From: a virus
Direction: 5' to 3' (one strand)
DNA: 40,047 nt
Virus record (IMG/VR): IMGVR_UViG_3300026183_000012
Span: 1-40,047 of that record
Both the position numbers and the translations under genes were made by a program. The notes under the pieces are model-generated. The model was not told the origin of the DNA. It did no database searches and saw nothing but the letters and a program-made list of their open reading frames with translations. Shown here one piece after another: positions 27,687-34,246 of the stretch (position 1 is the stretch's first letter; the number at the start of each line of letters is the position of its first letter).

Positions 27687-29429
27687 TTAACCATCGCAGC
27701 TTAAACAATCAGGATCCATAGCCGCTGCTGCTATATCTCCCCTTAATACAGATTCGGTACGTGTATAATATAATGTCTTTATGCCACGCTTCCATGCTTC
27801 TATATGAACTTGATTTAGCCACCTCGGTGGCGCTTCTGAAGGAAAAGCTAAATTTAAAGAAACAGACTGGTCTATATAATCTTGCCTTATGCCAGCTTGC
27901 CTAACTAATTCTAATTGATTTATTTCTTTAAATGTTTTAAATACATTCTTCACTGGTTCTCCTTCCACTTCGTTAAGTCTTCCTCCGTGATCAAAATACC
28001 ATCCATCAAGTTGTTTAATTCCTTGAACGGATCCACCGTCTGCAAGAATTTTATCCCAAGTTTCTTTATTATCGATTCCAACTTTTCTTAATACTTTTTT
28101 AAGTTCTTTGTTCTTCCTAATAAATGTTCCTTTAGCAGATTGTTCTGTAAACACGTTTGCAGCCCACGGCTCAATGCCTGGCGAAACATTTCCCGATAAT
28201 TTTGAGTTTGATACAGTAGGTGCTATAGCCCTTAGGTGTGTATTACGGAACCCTGTTCCAACACACCACAATGGTTCTCCATAAACCTCCGCTAGTTTTC
28301 TTGATGCTCTTTCTGTTTCAATTTTTATTTTTGAAAATATTTCTCGCGTTTTGAACTGCGCTAATAAGCTTTCGAAAGCAATTCCATTTTTTTGCAGCAG
28401 GCTGTGCCATCCAAGGACACCAAGTCCAAGAGCCCTGCCTTTCTCCGCACTGCGTACAGAGTTCTCGAATCCCTTCATATTCTTTGCTTTCTGAATAAAT
28501 TCTTCCAGCACACCGTCCAGGAACCATGTTGCGTCGTAGATTAAATTCGTATTTTTCCATTCATCATATTTATCTAAATTAACCGAAGATAAACAGCAAA
28601 CAAAGCTGTGCGACTCATCTGTATGAAGGGTAATCTCGCTACAGATATTAGTCATATGCACTTTTAGACTATTTTTTTTGTACGCTTCTGGGTTGCTTTT
28701 GTTCGTATTGCCTTTAAAAAGGATATAAGGTTCTCCAGTCGCTTTTCTTTTTTGAAGTAGTTTTGCCCACTTGTTTCGTGCTTCTTTATCTCCAAGTTCA
28801 AGTCTTCGCATAAACTTGTCGCCGACCACAGCGCACTGGTGGAGGTTAAGAGATTGCCTGTTGACATCTCCTTTAGGTTCTCTAATTTCCAACCATTCAT
28901 CAAAGTCGGGATGATCAATATTGATATTAACTGATGCCGCTCCTCTTCTGACAGATCCTTGATTAGTGGCAAGTATTGTTGAATCGTATATCTTGCAAAA
29001 CGGCACCACTCCATCACTTGTTCCATTTCCTGTAATTTTAGCTCCGGCGGGTCTAATCATATTAATGCCAACGCCAACACCGCCGCCATGCTTAGCTAGT
29101 AGCATCATCTCTAAATTCTTCGTGCCTATATCATAAATGCTATCTCCTACATCTATACCGAAACAACTAATAGGTAAACCTCTATCTGTGCCTGTATTAG
29201 ACAGCACAGGGGAAGCCAAACACAACCAACCATCCCATATGTACTGGAAGAATTTTTCAGCTAGTTCTGGCTTATATAAACGCCTCGCAACTGTTTTAGA
29301 TACTCGCCAATAAGCATCCCTCGGGGACTCACCCGCTAATAAATAGCCTCCTGTTATTGTTTTTTTATAGACTTCGGTATCACCCCAGGCTGGGTAATCT
29401 TCGCCTTTTTTCCAATCGTTATCCCACAT
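27687..29429 (-). CDS. nrdA: Ribonucleoside-diphosphate reductase large (alpha) subunit
   Basis: The protein reduces ribonucleotides to deoxyribonucleotides with the NrdB partner encoded just upstream. Visible residues are C89 in ISCFGI and C278/C279 in FVCCLSS, which supply the active-site redox pair; the catalytic trio N261, C263 and E265 in NICSE; the radical-transfer tyrosines Y554-Y555 in LYYTRTES; and the C-terminal shuttle pair C575/C578 in DPDCLSCDG. At 580 residues it is much shorter than the usual class I alpha chain of about 750. The start leads straight into the core, so the N-terminal ATP-cone that mediates dATP inhibition is absent, as in many phage enzymes. Its ATG overlaps the stop of the membrane-protein gene (TAATG). 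Confidence 0.95.
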   Translation of the reverse strand: MWDNDWKKGEDYPAWGDTEVYKKTITGGYLLAGESPRDAYWRVSKTVARRLYKPELAEKFFQYIWDGWLCLASPVLSNTGTDRGLPISCFGIDVGDSIYDIGTKNLEMMLLAKHGGGVGVGINMIRPAGAKITGNGTSDGVVPFCKIYDSTILATNQGSVRRGAASVNINIDHPDFDEWLEIREPKGDVNRQSLNLHQCAVVGDKFMRRLELGDKEARNKWAKLLQKRKATGEPYILFKGNTNKSNPEAYKKNSLKVHMTNICSEITLHTDESHSFVCCLSSVNLDKYDEWKNTNLIYDATWFLDGVLEEFIQKAKNMKGFENSVRSAEKGRALGLGVLGWHSLLQKNGIAFESLLAQFKTREIFSKIKIETERASRKLAEVYGEPLWCVGTGFRNTHLRAIAPTVSNSKLSGNVSPGIEPWAANVFTEQSAKGTFIRKNKELKKVLRKVGIDNKETWDKILADGGSVQGIKQLDGWYFDHGGRLNEVEGEPVKNVFKTFKEINQLELVRQAGIRQDYIDQSVSLNLAFPSEAPPRWLNQVHIEAWKRGIKTLYYTRTESVLRGDIAAAAMDPDCLSCDG

Positions 29430-29686
29430 TATTTAAAGAATAATACAGCGTAAGCTGCCATTACGTTTATATTGACTAATACTAAATTCCATTGTTTTGC
29501 AACCCATACTTGAGGCAGCGAAAATAAACCAGCTAAAAAGTAAACTATAATACCTGGCGTTTCAGGAAGCATATGGGGAGCCGTAATAAAAAATCCAGTC
29601 CCCATATATCCTAACCTATTTGCTAATCTTTCGTGAGGCTTTAACTTTCTTTCTTTTACTAAAGCTTTAAGTATTGATCTTTTCAT
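29429..29686 (-). CDS. Small integral membrane protein
   Basis: The 85-residue product has a basic N-terminus (KRSILKALVKERKLK) and then hydrophobic segments around residues 28-40, 43-57 and 63-84, consistent with two or three membrane passes. I chose the ATG at 29686 because it overlaps the preceding stop as ATGA; an in-frame ATG at 29713 would add nine residues and overlap the upstream gene by 31 bases. The stop overlaps the nrdA start. The context inside the ribonucleotide reductase operon is odd for a membrane protein. It may be a host-envelope modifier or superinfection factor. The family is not recognised. Confidence 0.6.
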   Translation of the reverse strand: MKRSILKALVKERKLKPHERLANRLGYMGTGFFITAPHMLPETPGIIVYFLAGLFSLPQVWVAKQWNLVLVNINVMAAYAVLFFK

Positions 29687-30015
29687 AACTCTCCCAACTT
29701 GCTCCATAGCCACGCTTTTTTAGACCGAGGCCTGCAGATTATCATTGTTTCATTTCCAACATAATAGCATAAATTATATGCATCTATAGTATCTTTCCTT
29801 ATTATCCTAAGCTCACCACCTTCTTGGTATACTTTTCCATAAGCTAAAGGAATAATTTTTTTATTATTAGCGCTAAATCGCGTAAACGTGCTATCAGGAT
29901 TTATTCTAACAAATTCATGATCTTGATCGACCCAAAGACCATAAATATTATTGCTTTGTGCGTTTATATTGTAGTTTATGAGTAAAACCGAAAATATAAT
30001 TTTTTTTATTGTCAT
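29683..30015 (-). CDS. Predicted exported protein with Bacteroidetes-type signal peptide
   Basis: This protein of 110 residues starts with a basic, hydrophobic signal peptide (MTIKKIIFSVLLI) followed by a likely cleavage site after NINA, giving a mature N-terminus at Gln (AQ-S-N), a junction frequent in secreted flavobacterial proteins. The mature part is beta-rich. It contains YGLWVDQDHEFVRINPDSTF, then a Gly/Glu turn and ELRIIRKDTIDAY, reminiscent of small lipocalin-like secreted proteins of Bacteroidetes; this is a loose resemblance, not an assignment. There are two Cys (CYYVGNE and IICRP) that could form a disulfide in the periplasm. It lies between nrdB and a membrane-protein gene and overlaps the latter as ATGA, so it is co-translated with nucleotide metabolism genes. 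Confidence 0.65.
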   Translation of the reverse strand: MTIKKIIFSVLLINYNINAQSNNIYGLWVDQDHEFVRINPDSTFTRFSANNKKIIPLAYGKVYQEGGELRIIRKDTIDAYNLCYYVGNETMIICRPRSKKAWLWSKLGEL

Positions 30016-30030
30016 TTATTAAAATATATA

Positions 30031-30999
30031 TTACCAAATATCTTCAAAATCTTCACCTTCATTAGCCTTTGAATAATCAGTCGGCCTAACAGCAAAAAAA
30101 TCAGTATGAGTATGCCCCCCGGTAAGATGATAGAACCAGTCAAGATTTTCCGCTGACTTTTTGTCAAACGCAAAGTACTCCCCGAGGTCGAAGTAACCAA
30201 GTTCTTGAAGTTTTTCATTGAGACGTTTTCTGATGAATTGTTTAAGGTCGTTAGCTCTAAGGTTTTCAATGTCTCCTTGTTCAAACATTTTATCAATATA
30301 CTGCTCTTCTGCTGAGAGCATTGCTTTTGCAGCGGTAGTAACATCATCTCTACAGTCTTCTAATAATGTTGGTATCTCTTCACACATATGCCTAAAAAGC
30401 TTACAGCCCATTTTACTATGTAAAGATTCATCTCTTACAGACCATTTCATCTGTTGTCCAATACCTTTAAGAAGGTTTCTGAGCTGAAAAGAATAAAGCA
30501 CAGCAAAAGCAGAGTATAAAGATACCCCTTCAGCAAATGCACTAAAGATGGCTAACGATCTTCCAATTCCTACAGGGTCAGAGCCGTCATAGGCAACAAG
30601 GTTTTCAAATCGCTCCGCAGTAGCAGGTTCATGTAAAAATGCTTCAAAGTTTTCAAGACCTAATGTTTCGTTTAAATATGAATAAGCTACAGCGTGTATT
30701 GTTTCCTGACTACCAAACATCATAGCCATTTGTTGTATTTCATGCTTAGGAAACCACGCCACAACTTTTTGTGTCCAATAATCAGAAACCGCACATTCTG
30801 TTTGCGCAAATCCTAATAATATATTACCAACTAAATTCTTTTCTTCAGGGGTCAACCGCTCATTCCAATCTTTAACATCACCTGACATAGGTATTTCAGT
30901 ATGCAACCAAAACGCCTGTGCTTGTTTTAACCAGCCTTCCGTGTAATATTCTGGGTACTCAAATGGTTTATACGGTATTCTTTCCTTGAATAGACTCAT
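30031..30999 (-). CDS. nrdB: Ribonucleoside-diphosphate reductase small (beta) subunit
   Basis: The 322-residue protein provides the metal-tyrosyl radical for NrdA. The metal ligands can be placed as E68 (TEC), E99 and H102 (ETIH), E157 (FAEG), and E191 and H194 (DESLH). The radical tyrosine fits Y106, seven residues after E99, as in class Ia enzymes. The first ligand is Glu where the E. coli protein has Asp, a known variation. The C-terminal tail ends in an acidic, aromatic peptide (GEDFEDIW), which in this family docks into the alpha subunit. Its start overlaps the upstream small gene by 32 bases. In contrast to the usual nrdA-nrdB order, nrdB comes first here and two unrelated genes separate the pair. 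Confidence 0.95.
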   Translation of the reverse strand: MSLFKERIPYKPFEYPEYYTEGWLKQAQAFWLHTEIPMSGDVKDWNERLTPEEKNLVGNILLGFAQTECAVSDYWTQKVVAWFPKHEIQQMAMMFGSQETIHAVAYSYLNETLGLENFEAFLHEPATAERFENLVAYDGSDPVGIGRSLAIFSAFAEGVSLYSAFAVLYSFQLRNLLKGIGQQMKWSVRDESLHSKMGCKLFRHMCEEIPTLLEDCRDDVTTAAKAMLSAEEQYIDKMFEQGDIENLRANDLKQFIRKRLNEKLQELGYFDLGEYFAFDKKSAENLDWFYHLTGGHTHTDFFAVRPTDYSKANEGEDFEDIW

Positions 31000-31180
31000 C
31001 CTTTTTTGTTTCTTCTTTTAATTGTTGTAATGCTTTTTCATAATCAGGAAACTTTTTTACAAGTTCCAATGTGCCTATGGCTAGATCTTTCATATTAGTA
31101 AGCTCATTAATCATTTTATTTAATACAGCTCCTAATTGTTCAACCTTGTTAGACATTTCAATTAGTTTAGATTCTTTCAT
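30968..31180 (-). CDS. Small coiled-coil hypothetical protein
   Basis: This is a 70-residue, charged, helical protein. Residues 5-45 have Leu/Ile/Val spacing compatible with a coiled coil (MSNKVEQLGAVLNKMINEL). The C-terminal third is Lys/Glu-rich. The ATG overlaps the upstream microprotein stop as ATGA, and the end overlaps nrdB by 32 bases. It is not recognised. Similar small helical proteins in phages often bind host enzymes, but nothing here shows a partner. Confidence 0.55.
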   Translation of the reverse strand: MKESKLIEMSNKVEQLGAVLNKMINELTNMKDLAIGTLELVKKFPDYEKALQQLKEETKKDESIQGKNTV

Positions 31181-31317
31181 TTTCCTTGCCCTCGGTATTT
31201 TTTAGCATAGTTTTTGCTTGATTTTAAATTTGATGTTTTTGATTTTGCATGAACCCCCGGCCGTTTTACTTTTGATTTTCGGGTGAAATTGGTAAGGTTC
31301 ATTTTGTTTTTAGCCAT
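31177..31317 (-). CDS. Basic 46-residue microprotein
   Basis: It starts at ATG 31317, one base after the stop of the upstream ORF, and ends in ATGA with the next gene. The protein (MAKNKMNLTNFTRKSKVKRP, then GVHAKSKTSN and ends YAKKYRGQGK) is strongly basic, with about one third Lys/Arg and almost no acidic residues. I recall very similar small basic proteins next to replication genes in marine phages. A nucleic-acid-binding role is plausible from charge only. It is too short for ordinary gene finding. Confidence 0.7.
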   Translation of the reverse strand: MAKNKMNLTNFTRKSKVKRPGVHAKSKTSNLKSSKNYAKKYRGQGK

Positions 31318-31318
31318 A

Positions 31319-31483
31319 TTAAGTTAAGTTTGGATCGTCTTTATATATTGTTAAACACATTTCAACAAACGGTAAATATATTACGTGTTCAGTATAATCA
31401 TTATTTTGATAGGTCCTAGCTCCAATTAGTACTCCTGGATATAACCCTATGCTAAGCTCCCAGCTAGGTTCCCAACTTGTCAT
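31319..31483 (-). CDS. 54-residue microprotein with two Trp
   Basis: ATG at 31483 gives MTSWEPSWELSIGLYPGVLI and then a segment GARTYQNNDYTEHVIYLPF, ending CLTIYKDDPNLT. It looks like a small compact alpha/beta or all-beta fold with a hydrophobic core and is neither basic nor low-complexity, unlike random AT-rich sequence. It overlaps the preceding microprotein by 20 bases and is separated by one base from the next. The family is not recognised. The neat packing of stops and starts supports that it is translated. Confidence 0.65.
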   Translation of the reverse strand: MTSWEPSWELSIGLYPGVLIGARTYQNNDYTEHVIYLPFVEMCLTIYKDDPNLT

Positions 31484-31577
31484 TTTGTTCTTCTTTTAAA
31501 TAATATAGTAACATTTTTTTATGAAAATTAATTCTTTCTTTGTGATGTTCTGCTAAGTTAAAATCCGTATCTTCCAT
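31464..31577 (-). CDS. 37-residue helical microprotein
   Basis: ATG at 31577 gives MEDTDFNLAEHHKERINFHK followed by KMLLYYLKEEQNDKLGT. It is a single charged amphipathic helix by appearance, with three His and many Glu/Lys. It overlaps the upstream 71-residue ORF by 20 bases and the downstream one by 20 bases. No family is recognised. The regular overlaps with both neighbours argue for a real gene, though its length keeps confidence moderate. Confidence 0.5.
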   Translation of the reverse strand: MEDTDFNLAEHHKERINFHKKMLLYYLKEEQNDKLGT

Positions 31578-31773
31578 GAATCTCTAGTATTTCCTTATAT
31601 TTAATTGGATTTTGCTTTAATAGCTTTTTAATTTCTTTTTCCACCTTACGTCTTTTATACATTATCTGTGCTTGTTTCTTCTTTTTTCTTTTATCAATTG
31701 TATCGTCCGGTCCACTTCCTTCTGATTTTGCGGCTTGTAAAGTGTCTTTCCAATATTGTTTTTCGTTAGCCAT
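31558..31773 (-). CDS. Basic helical hypothetical protein overlapping the nuclease gene
   Basis: The 71-residue protein is Lys-rich, with a polar N-terminus (MANEKQYWKDTLQAAKSEGS) and a strongly basic helical part (KRKKKKQAQ, then VEKEIKKLLKQN), ending HGRYGF. Its first 37 codons overlap the end of the DUF1064 nuclease gene by 112 bases in another frame, which is unusually long. Both reading frames look protein-like there. A later start is possible, for example the Met in QIMYKRRK, which would shorten the overlap to almost nothing. A nucleic-acid-binding role is suggested by charge only. Confidence 0.5.
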   Translation of the reverse strand: MANEKQYWKDTLQAAKSEGSGPDDTIDKRKKKKQAQIMYKRRKVEKEIKKLLKQNPIKYKEILEIHGRYGF

Positions 31774-32120
31774 AATTTAAATAGTTTCCACCGTAAAGGG
31801 AAAGACTCATTGGCCCTTCCCTTGCATTCAATTATATAATCTTTTCCAGTAAAGTCAGGTGTGTACTTAATTCCCAATATCTTTTTGCTCCCTCTGTTAA
31901 TATACTCTCCTTTTCCGTTGGCTTGTTTTTCGTAAGATACATTTGGAAAATCAAAACCTTCGATAATAGTGTAAGTTTCACCTTCATATAGTTCAAATAA
32001 CTTTTCTTTTTTTAATGCCATATAGGTATATCTTTCTAATCCTGACGCAAATTTTATACCATCATAAGTTATTTTTTTAGCTTGTACTGGGCCTCTTTTT
32101 TTACTTTGTTTTCGTTTCAT
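31662..32120 (-). CDS. DUF1064-like PD-(D/E)XK nuclease
   Basis: This protein of 152 residues starts with a basic tail, then YDGIKFASGLERYTYMAL (E29 in the position of the helix Glu). After beta strands it has YTPDF (D89) and IIECKGR (E98, K100), the PD-(D/E)XK catalytic set. The closing part LRWKLFKLWL and then PKNQ-like PQNQKEV fits the DUF1064 family as I remember it. Such proteins are found in replication and recombination modules of phages and are thought to act as junction-resolving or DNA-processing endonucleases; the substrate is not established here. Its start overlaps the upstream gene by 20 bases. Confidence 0.75.
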   Translation of the reverse strand: MKRKQSKKRGPVQAKKITYDGIKFASGLERYTYMALKKEKLFELYEGETYTIIEGFDFPNVSYEKQANGKGEYINRGSKKILGIKYTPDFTGKDYIIECKGRANESFPLRWKLFKLWLTKNNIGKTLYKPQNQKEVDRTIQLIKEKRRNKHR

Positions 32121-32403
32121 TTGAATAGTTTGTTGTCCAATACTCTGGCTCTGGATATGAAGAAATTAATTTAGGATCAGTTACTTCTATATCTTTTATA
32201 TAGCATTCTTCAATTTCTTCGCGTAATGACATACGTGCTTTTTCAATATAATTTACAGCATCCATTAACTCTTCTTGTAGATGGTTAAGCCAAGTGTCTA
32301 GACCCTGGTCATCATCATAAAGAGTAACTCCATACTTTTTAAAGCCTACGTCTGATCGAGATTTTATTTTATTTACTACTTGTTGTATAATTTTATCACG
32401 CAT
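32101..32403 (-). CDS. Small MazG-like (all-alpha NTP pyrophosphatase-type) protein
   Basis: The 100-residue protein has the pattern VGFKKYGVTLYDDD, then LDTWLNHLQEELMDAVNYIEKA (seen here as two adjacent helices). I recall this from a widespread small phage family thought to be related to MazG-type nucleotide pyrophosphohydrolases. The EELMD motif resembles one of the two metal-binding motifs; the second half of a typical MazG is not visible, so it may act as a dimer or be non-catalytic. The C-terminal 30 residues are polar. It lies directly downstream of a gene with a full MazG-like domain and overlaps it by eight bases. Function is probably dNTP pool control or sanitation, by inference. Confidence 0.55.
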   Translation of the reverse strand: MRDKIIQQVVNKIKSRSDVGFKKYGVTLYDDDQGLDTWLNHLQEELMDAVNYIEKARMSLREEIEECYIKDIEVTDPKLISSYPEPEYWTTNYSNETKTK

Positions 32404-33175
32404 CTTTTACAAATGTTCCGTTAATCATTTTACCAGTTCTATTAGATATTTCATCATAAGCAAAGCTAATGCAATCTTCAATATTGGTACCGACAAGGTG
32501 GGCAAGATTAGTAAGAACAACAACGCTATCACCAATAGCATCAATAATACCTTCTTTATCGTTTTTAAGTATAGCTTGGGATAACTCTCCTGATTCTTCA
32601 TATAATTTAATTAGTTGTGTTTTAATATCGCCCTTATCATATAAGCCCCTTTCCTTAGCCCATTCTCTAATTAATTCAAATTGATCTTGGTGAGAATATA
32701 GTTTTTCTTTAGTAATAGACTCGGCAGTTTGGAACTCACCTGCTTCAGCCATGGCTTTATTATAAATATAACAAGTGCTTGGTCCAAATTGACTTGCATA
32801 AGAGTTGGATATTACCCATTCTATTTTATCCGACGCGTCTAATTTAAAAGTGCCAAATGGCGTTTCTATAACAAGGTCCGCTAAAAACGCGGCATTAAGC
32901 TCAGATTTTGGTATTTTAAAAGTTGTAGTAGCCGGCGATGTGGTATGCTTTTTCATTCGCTTTTTAAATAAATCTTTATAAGGTTTTATATCTTTTTTAT
33001 AGCCATAGGCTTTTTGTAATATTTGTTCAGCTTCAGAGGCTGTTTCAATATTTTTTGTTTCAAGCAATATATCGTATTCCCCATCTTTATAACCTTGTTG
33101 TTTATTAACGCGTTTTTTAAGATCAGTTGTACAACCTATTTTTTTTCCTGGAATGTGGTAAATATAATATGTCAT
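32396..33175 (-). CDS. GIY-YIG-like domain fused to MazG-like nucleotide pyrophosphohydrolase
   Basis: The 259-residue protein has two recognisable ends. Residues 1-60 read like a short GIY-YIG domain: YYIYHIPG, then KKIGCTTDLKKRV (Arg22 in the conserved place) and a helix with acidic residues (E44, E48, E50) where the metal-binding Glu is expected. Residues 85-150 are an unassigned alpha/beta segment. Residues 165-255 match MazG-like all-alpha phosphohydrolases, with LYEESGELS (E193, E194, E197) and DAIGDSVVVLTNLA (D212, D216). The MazG part would hydrolyse non-canonical or excess (d)NTPs. The GIY-YIG part could be a nuclease or only a nucleic-acid-binding remnant. The start overlaps the thyA stop as ATGA, which fixes it. 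Confidence 0.7.
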   Translation of the reverse strand: MTYYIYHIPGKKIGCTTDLKKRVNKQQGYKDGEYDILLETKNIETASEAEQILQKAYGYKKDIKPYKDLFKKRMKKHTTSPATTTFKIPKSELNAAFLADLVIETPFGTFKLDASDKIEWVISNSYASQFGPSTCYIYNKAMAEAGEFQTAESITKEKLYSHQDQFELIREWAKERGLYDKGDIKTQLIKLYEESGELSQAILKNDKEGIIDAIGDSVVVLTNLAHLVGTNIEDCISFAYDEISNRTGKMINGTFVKDA

Positions 33176-33978
33176 GTAGCTAATGGTGCTTTAATTGGTG
33201 ATTGTGGTTTATAGTTGATTAATTCAAAATCTGAATGCTTTGGTATTTCTATAGGTAAAGATAAACCTTTTTTTAATATTATAGAAGGTAATTCTCCATC
33301 AATTCTATTTAAATATTCTTCCGCTTGATCTCTGTGATTATTGTATAAATGACAATCCCCTAAGAAGGCTGTGAGTCTGCCTGGCTTATAGCCATTACCT
33401 TTAGCTAACATTAATAGCAACAAACCATACATAGCAATATCATAGGGCAAGCCTAGAAATACATCTACTGATCTTTGGTTCCAGCTTAAATCAAGCGTGT
33501 CCCTATTAATATAAATTTGAAAGCCATAATGGCATGGAGGTAATGCCATGTCATGTATAGCATTGGGATTCCATAAGCTTGCCATAATGCGCCTTGAGCT
33601 TGGGTTCTGTTTGATTTGCTGGAGTATGATCTGAAGCTGATCCACGCCATTAAAGTCCCGAAGCTGCTTGCCGTAAACAGAGCCCAAAGTTCCATCCGAT
33701 CTACCTGATTTGTTATAATTATCATCCCAATAAGTAACACCGTGTTCGTGCAGGTAAGCAAGATCGCTGCGTCCCTGAAGGATCCATAAAATTTCCGTAA
33801 GTGCATGTTTAAAATATATTTTTTTAGCTGTTAACAATGGAAAACCGGAGGACATATCATGCTGTAATATTCTTCCAAAAACAGCGGACGTCCCAGTTCC
33901 TGTTCTATCCTCTTTTTGTGCTCCACCGTAGAATATACCTGATAATAATCCTCTATATTCATCTTGTACGTTTATCAT
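33172..33978 (-). CDS. thyA: Thymidylate synthase (ThyA type)
   Basis: The enzyme methylates dUMP to dTMP using methylene-tetrahydrofolate. The 268-residue length matches the family. Visible motifs are DRTGTGT (R25, phosphate loop), the paired Arg R129-R130 in SSRR, the catalytic Cys C149 in PPCHYGFQ, SWNQRSVDVFLGLPYDIA (folate and nucleotide contact region) and GDCHLYNNH near residue 215. No insertion, intron or frameshift is seen. It overlaps the upstream gene by 20 bases and the downstream fusion gene as ATGA. With NrdAB and the MazG-like proteins it forms a dNTP supply set. Confidence 0.96.
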   Translation of the reverse strand: MINVQDEYRGLLSGIFYGGAQKEDRTGTGTSAVFGRILQHDMSSGFPLLTAKKIYFKHALTEILWILQGRSDLAYLHEHGVTYWDDNYNKSGRSDGTLGSVYGKQLRDFNGVDQLQIILQQIKQNPSSRRIMASLWNPNAIHDMALPPCHYGFQIYINRDTLDLSWNQRSVDVFLGLPYDIAMYGLLLLMLAKGNGYKPGRLTAFLGDCHLYNNHRDQAEEYLNRIDGELPSIILKKGLSLPIEIPKHSDFELINYKPQSPIKAPLAT

Positions 33979-34246
33979 AATAGTATTTCTTCATATTATA
34001 TAATTCCCTCCCAATATTGTCTGCTGTGTATACATTGGGGGATAAATAAGCTTTTTCGCCTTTTTTATAAGGTCCAATACGCACTTCAATACGCCATTCC
34101 TCTGGATACATACCTTGTTGCGTGGGCTTTGGCGATATTCTAATGTTATTGCGGATACAGTATCTTGACCACTTTAATTCCTCTGGACTAGGTTCATAAC
34201 CCATTAAACCTTTATAGTTACTTTTCTTTTTTAATCCACTTCCCAT
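33959..34246 (-). CDS. Hypothetical protein between helicase and thyA
   Basis: This basic 95-residue protein has the segments GYEPSPEELKWSRYCIRNNI and EWRIEVRIGPYKKGEKA, suggesting a small alpha/beta fold with a Tyr-rich C-terminal helix (YNMKKYYYDKR). I recall similar small proteins in marine phage replication modules, without a known function. It overlaps the helicase gene end by 16 bases and the thyA start by 20 bases. No catalytic or metal-binding motif is visible. Confidence 0.6.
   Translation of the reverse strand: MGSGLKKKSNYKGLMGYEPSPEELKWSRYCIRNNIRISPKPTQQGMYPEEWRIEVRIGPYKKGEKAYLSPNVYTADNIGRELYNMKKYYYDKRTR

Noticed and set aside
28664-29026. 120-codon minus-strand frame inside nrdA
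   Set aside because: It is a shifted frame of nrdA. The reductase frame is intact with all catalytic residues.
30012-30347. 111-codon minus-strand frame inside nrdB
   Set aside because: It is a shifted frame of nrdB, Leu/Ser-rich with no protein character. nrdB itself is complete.
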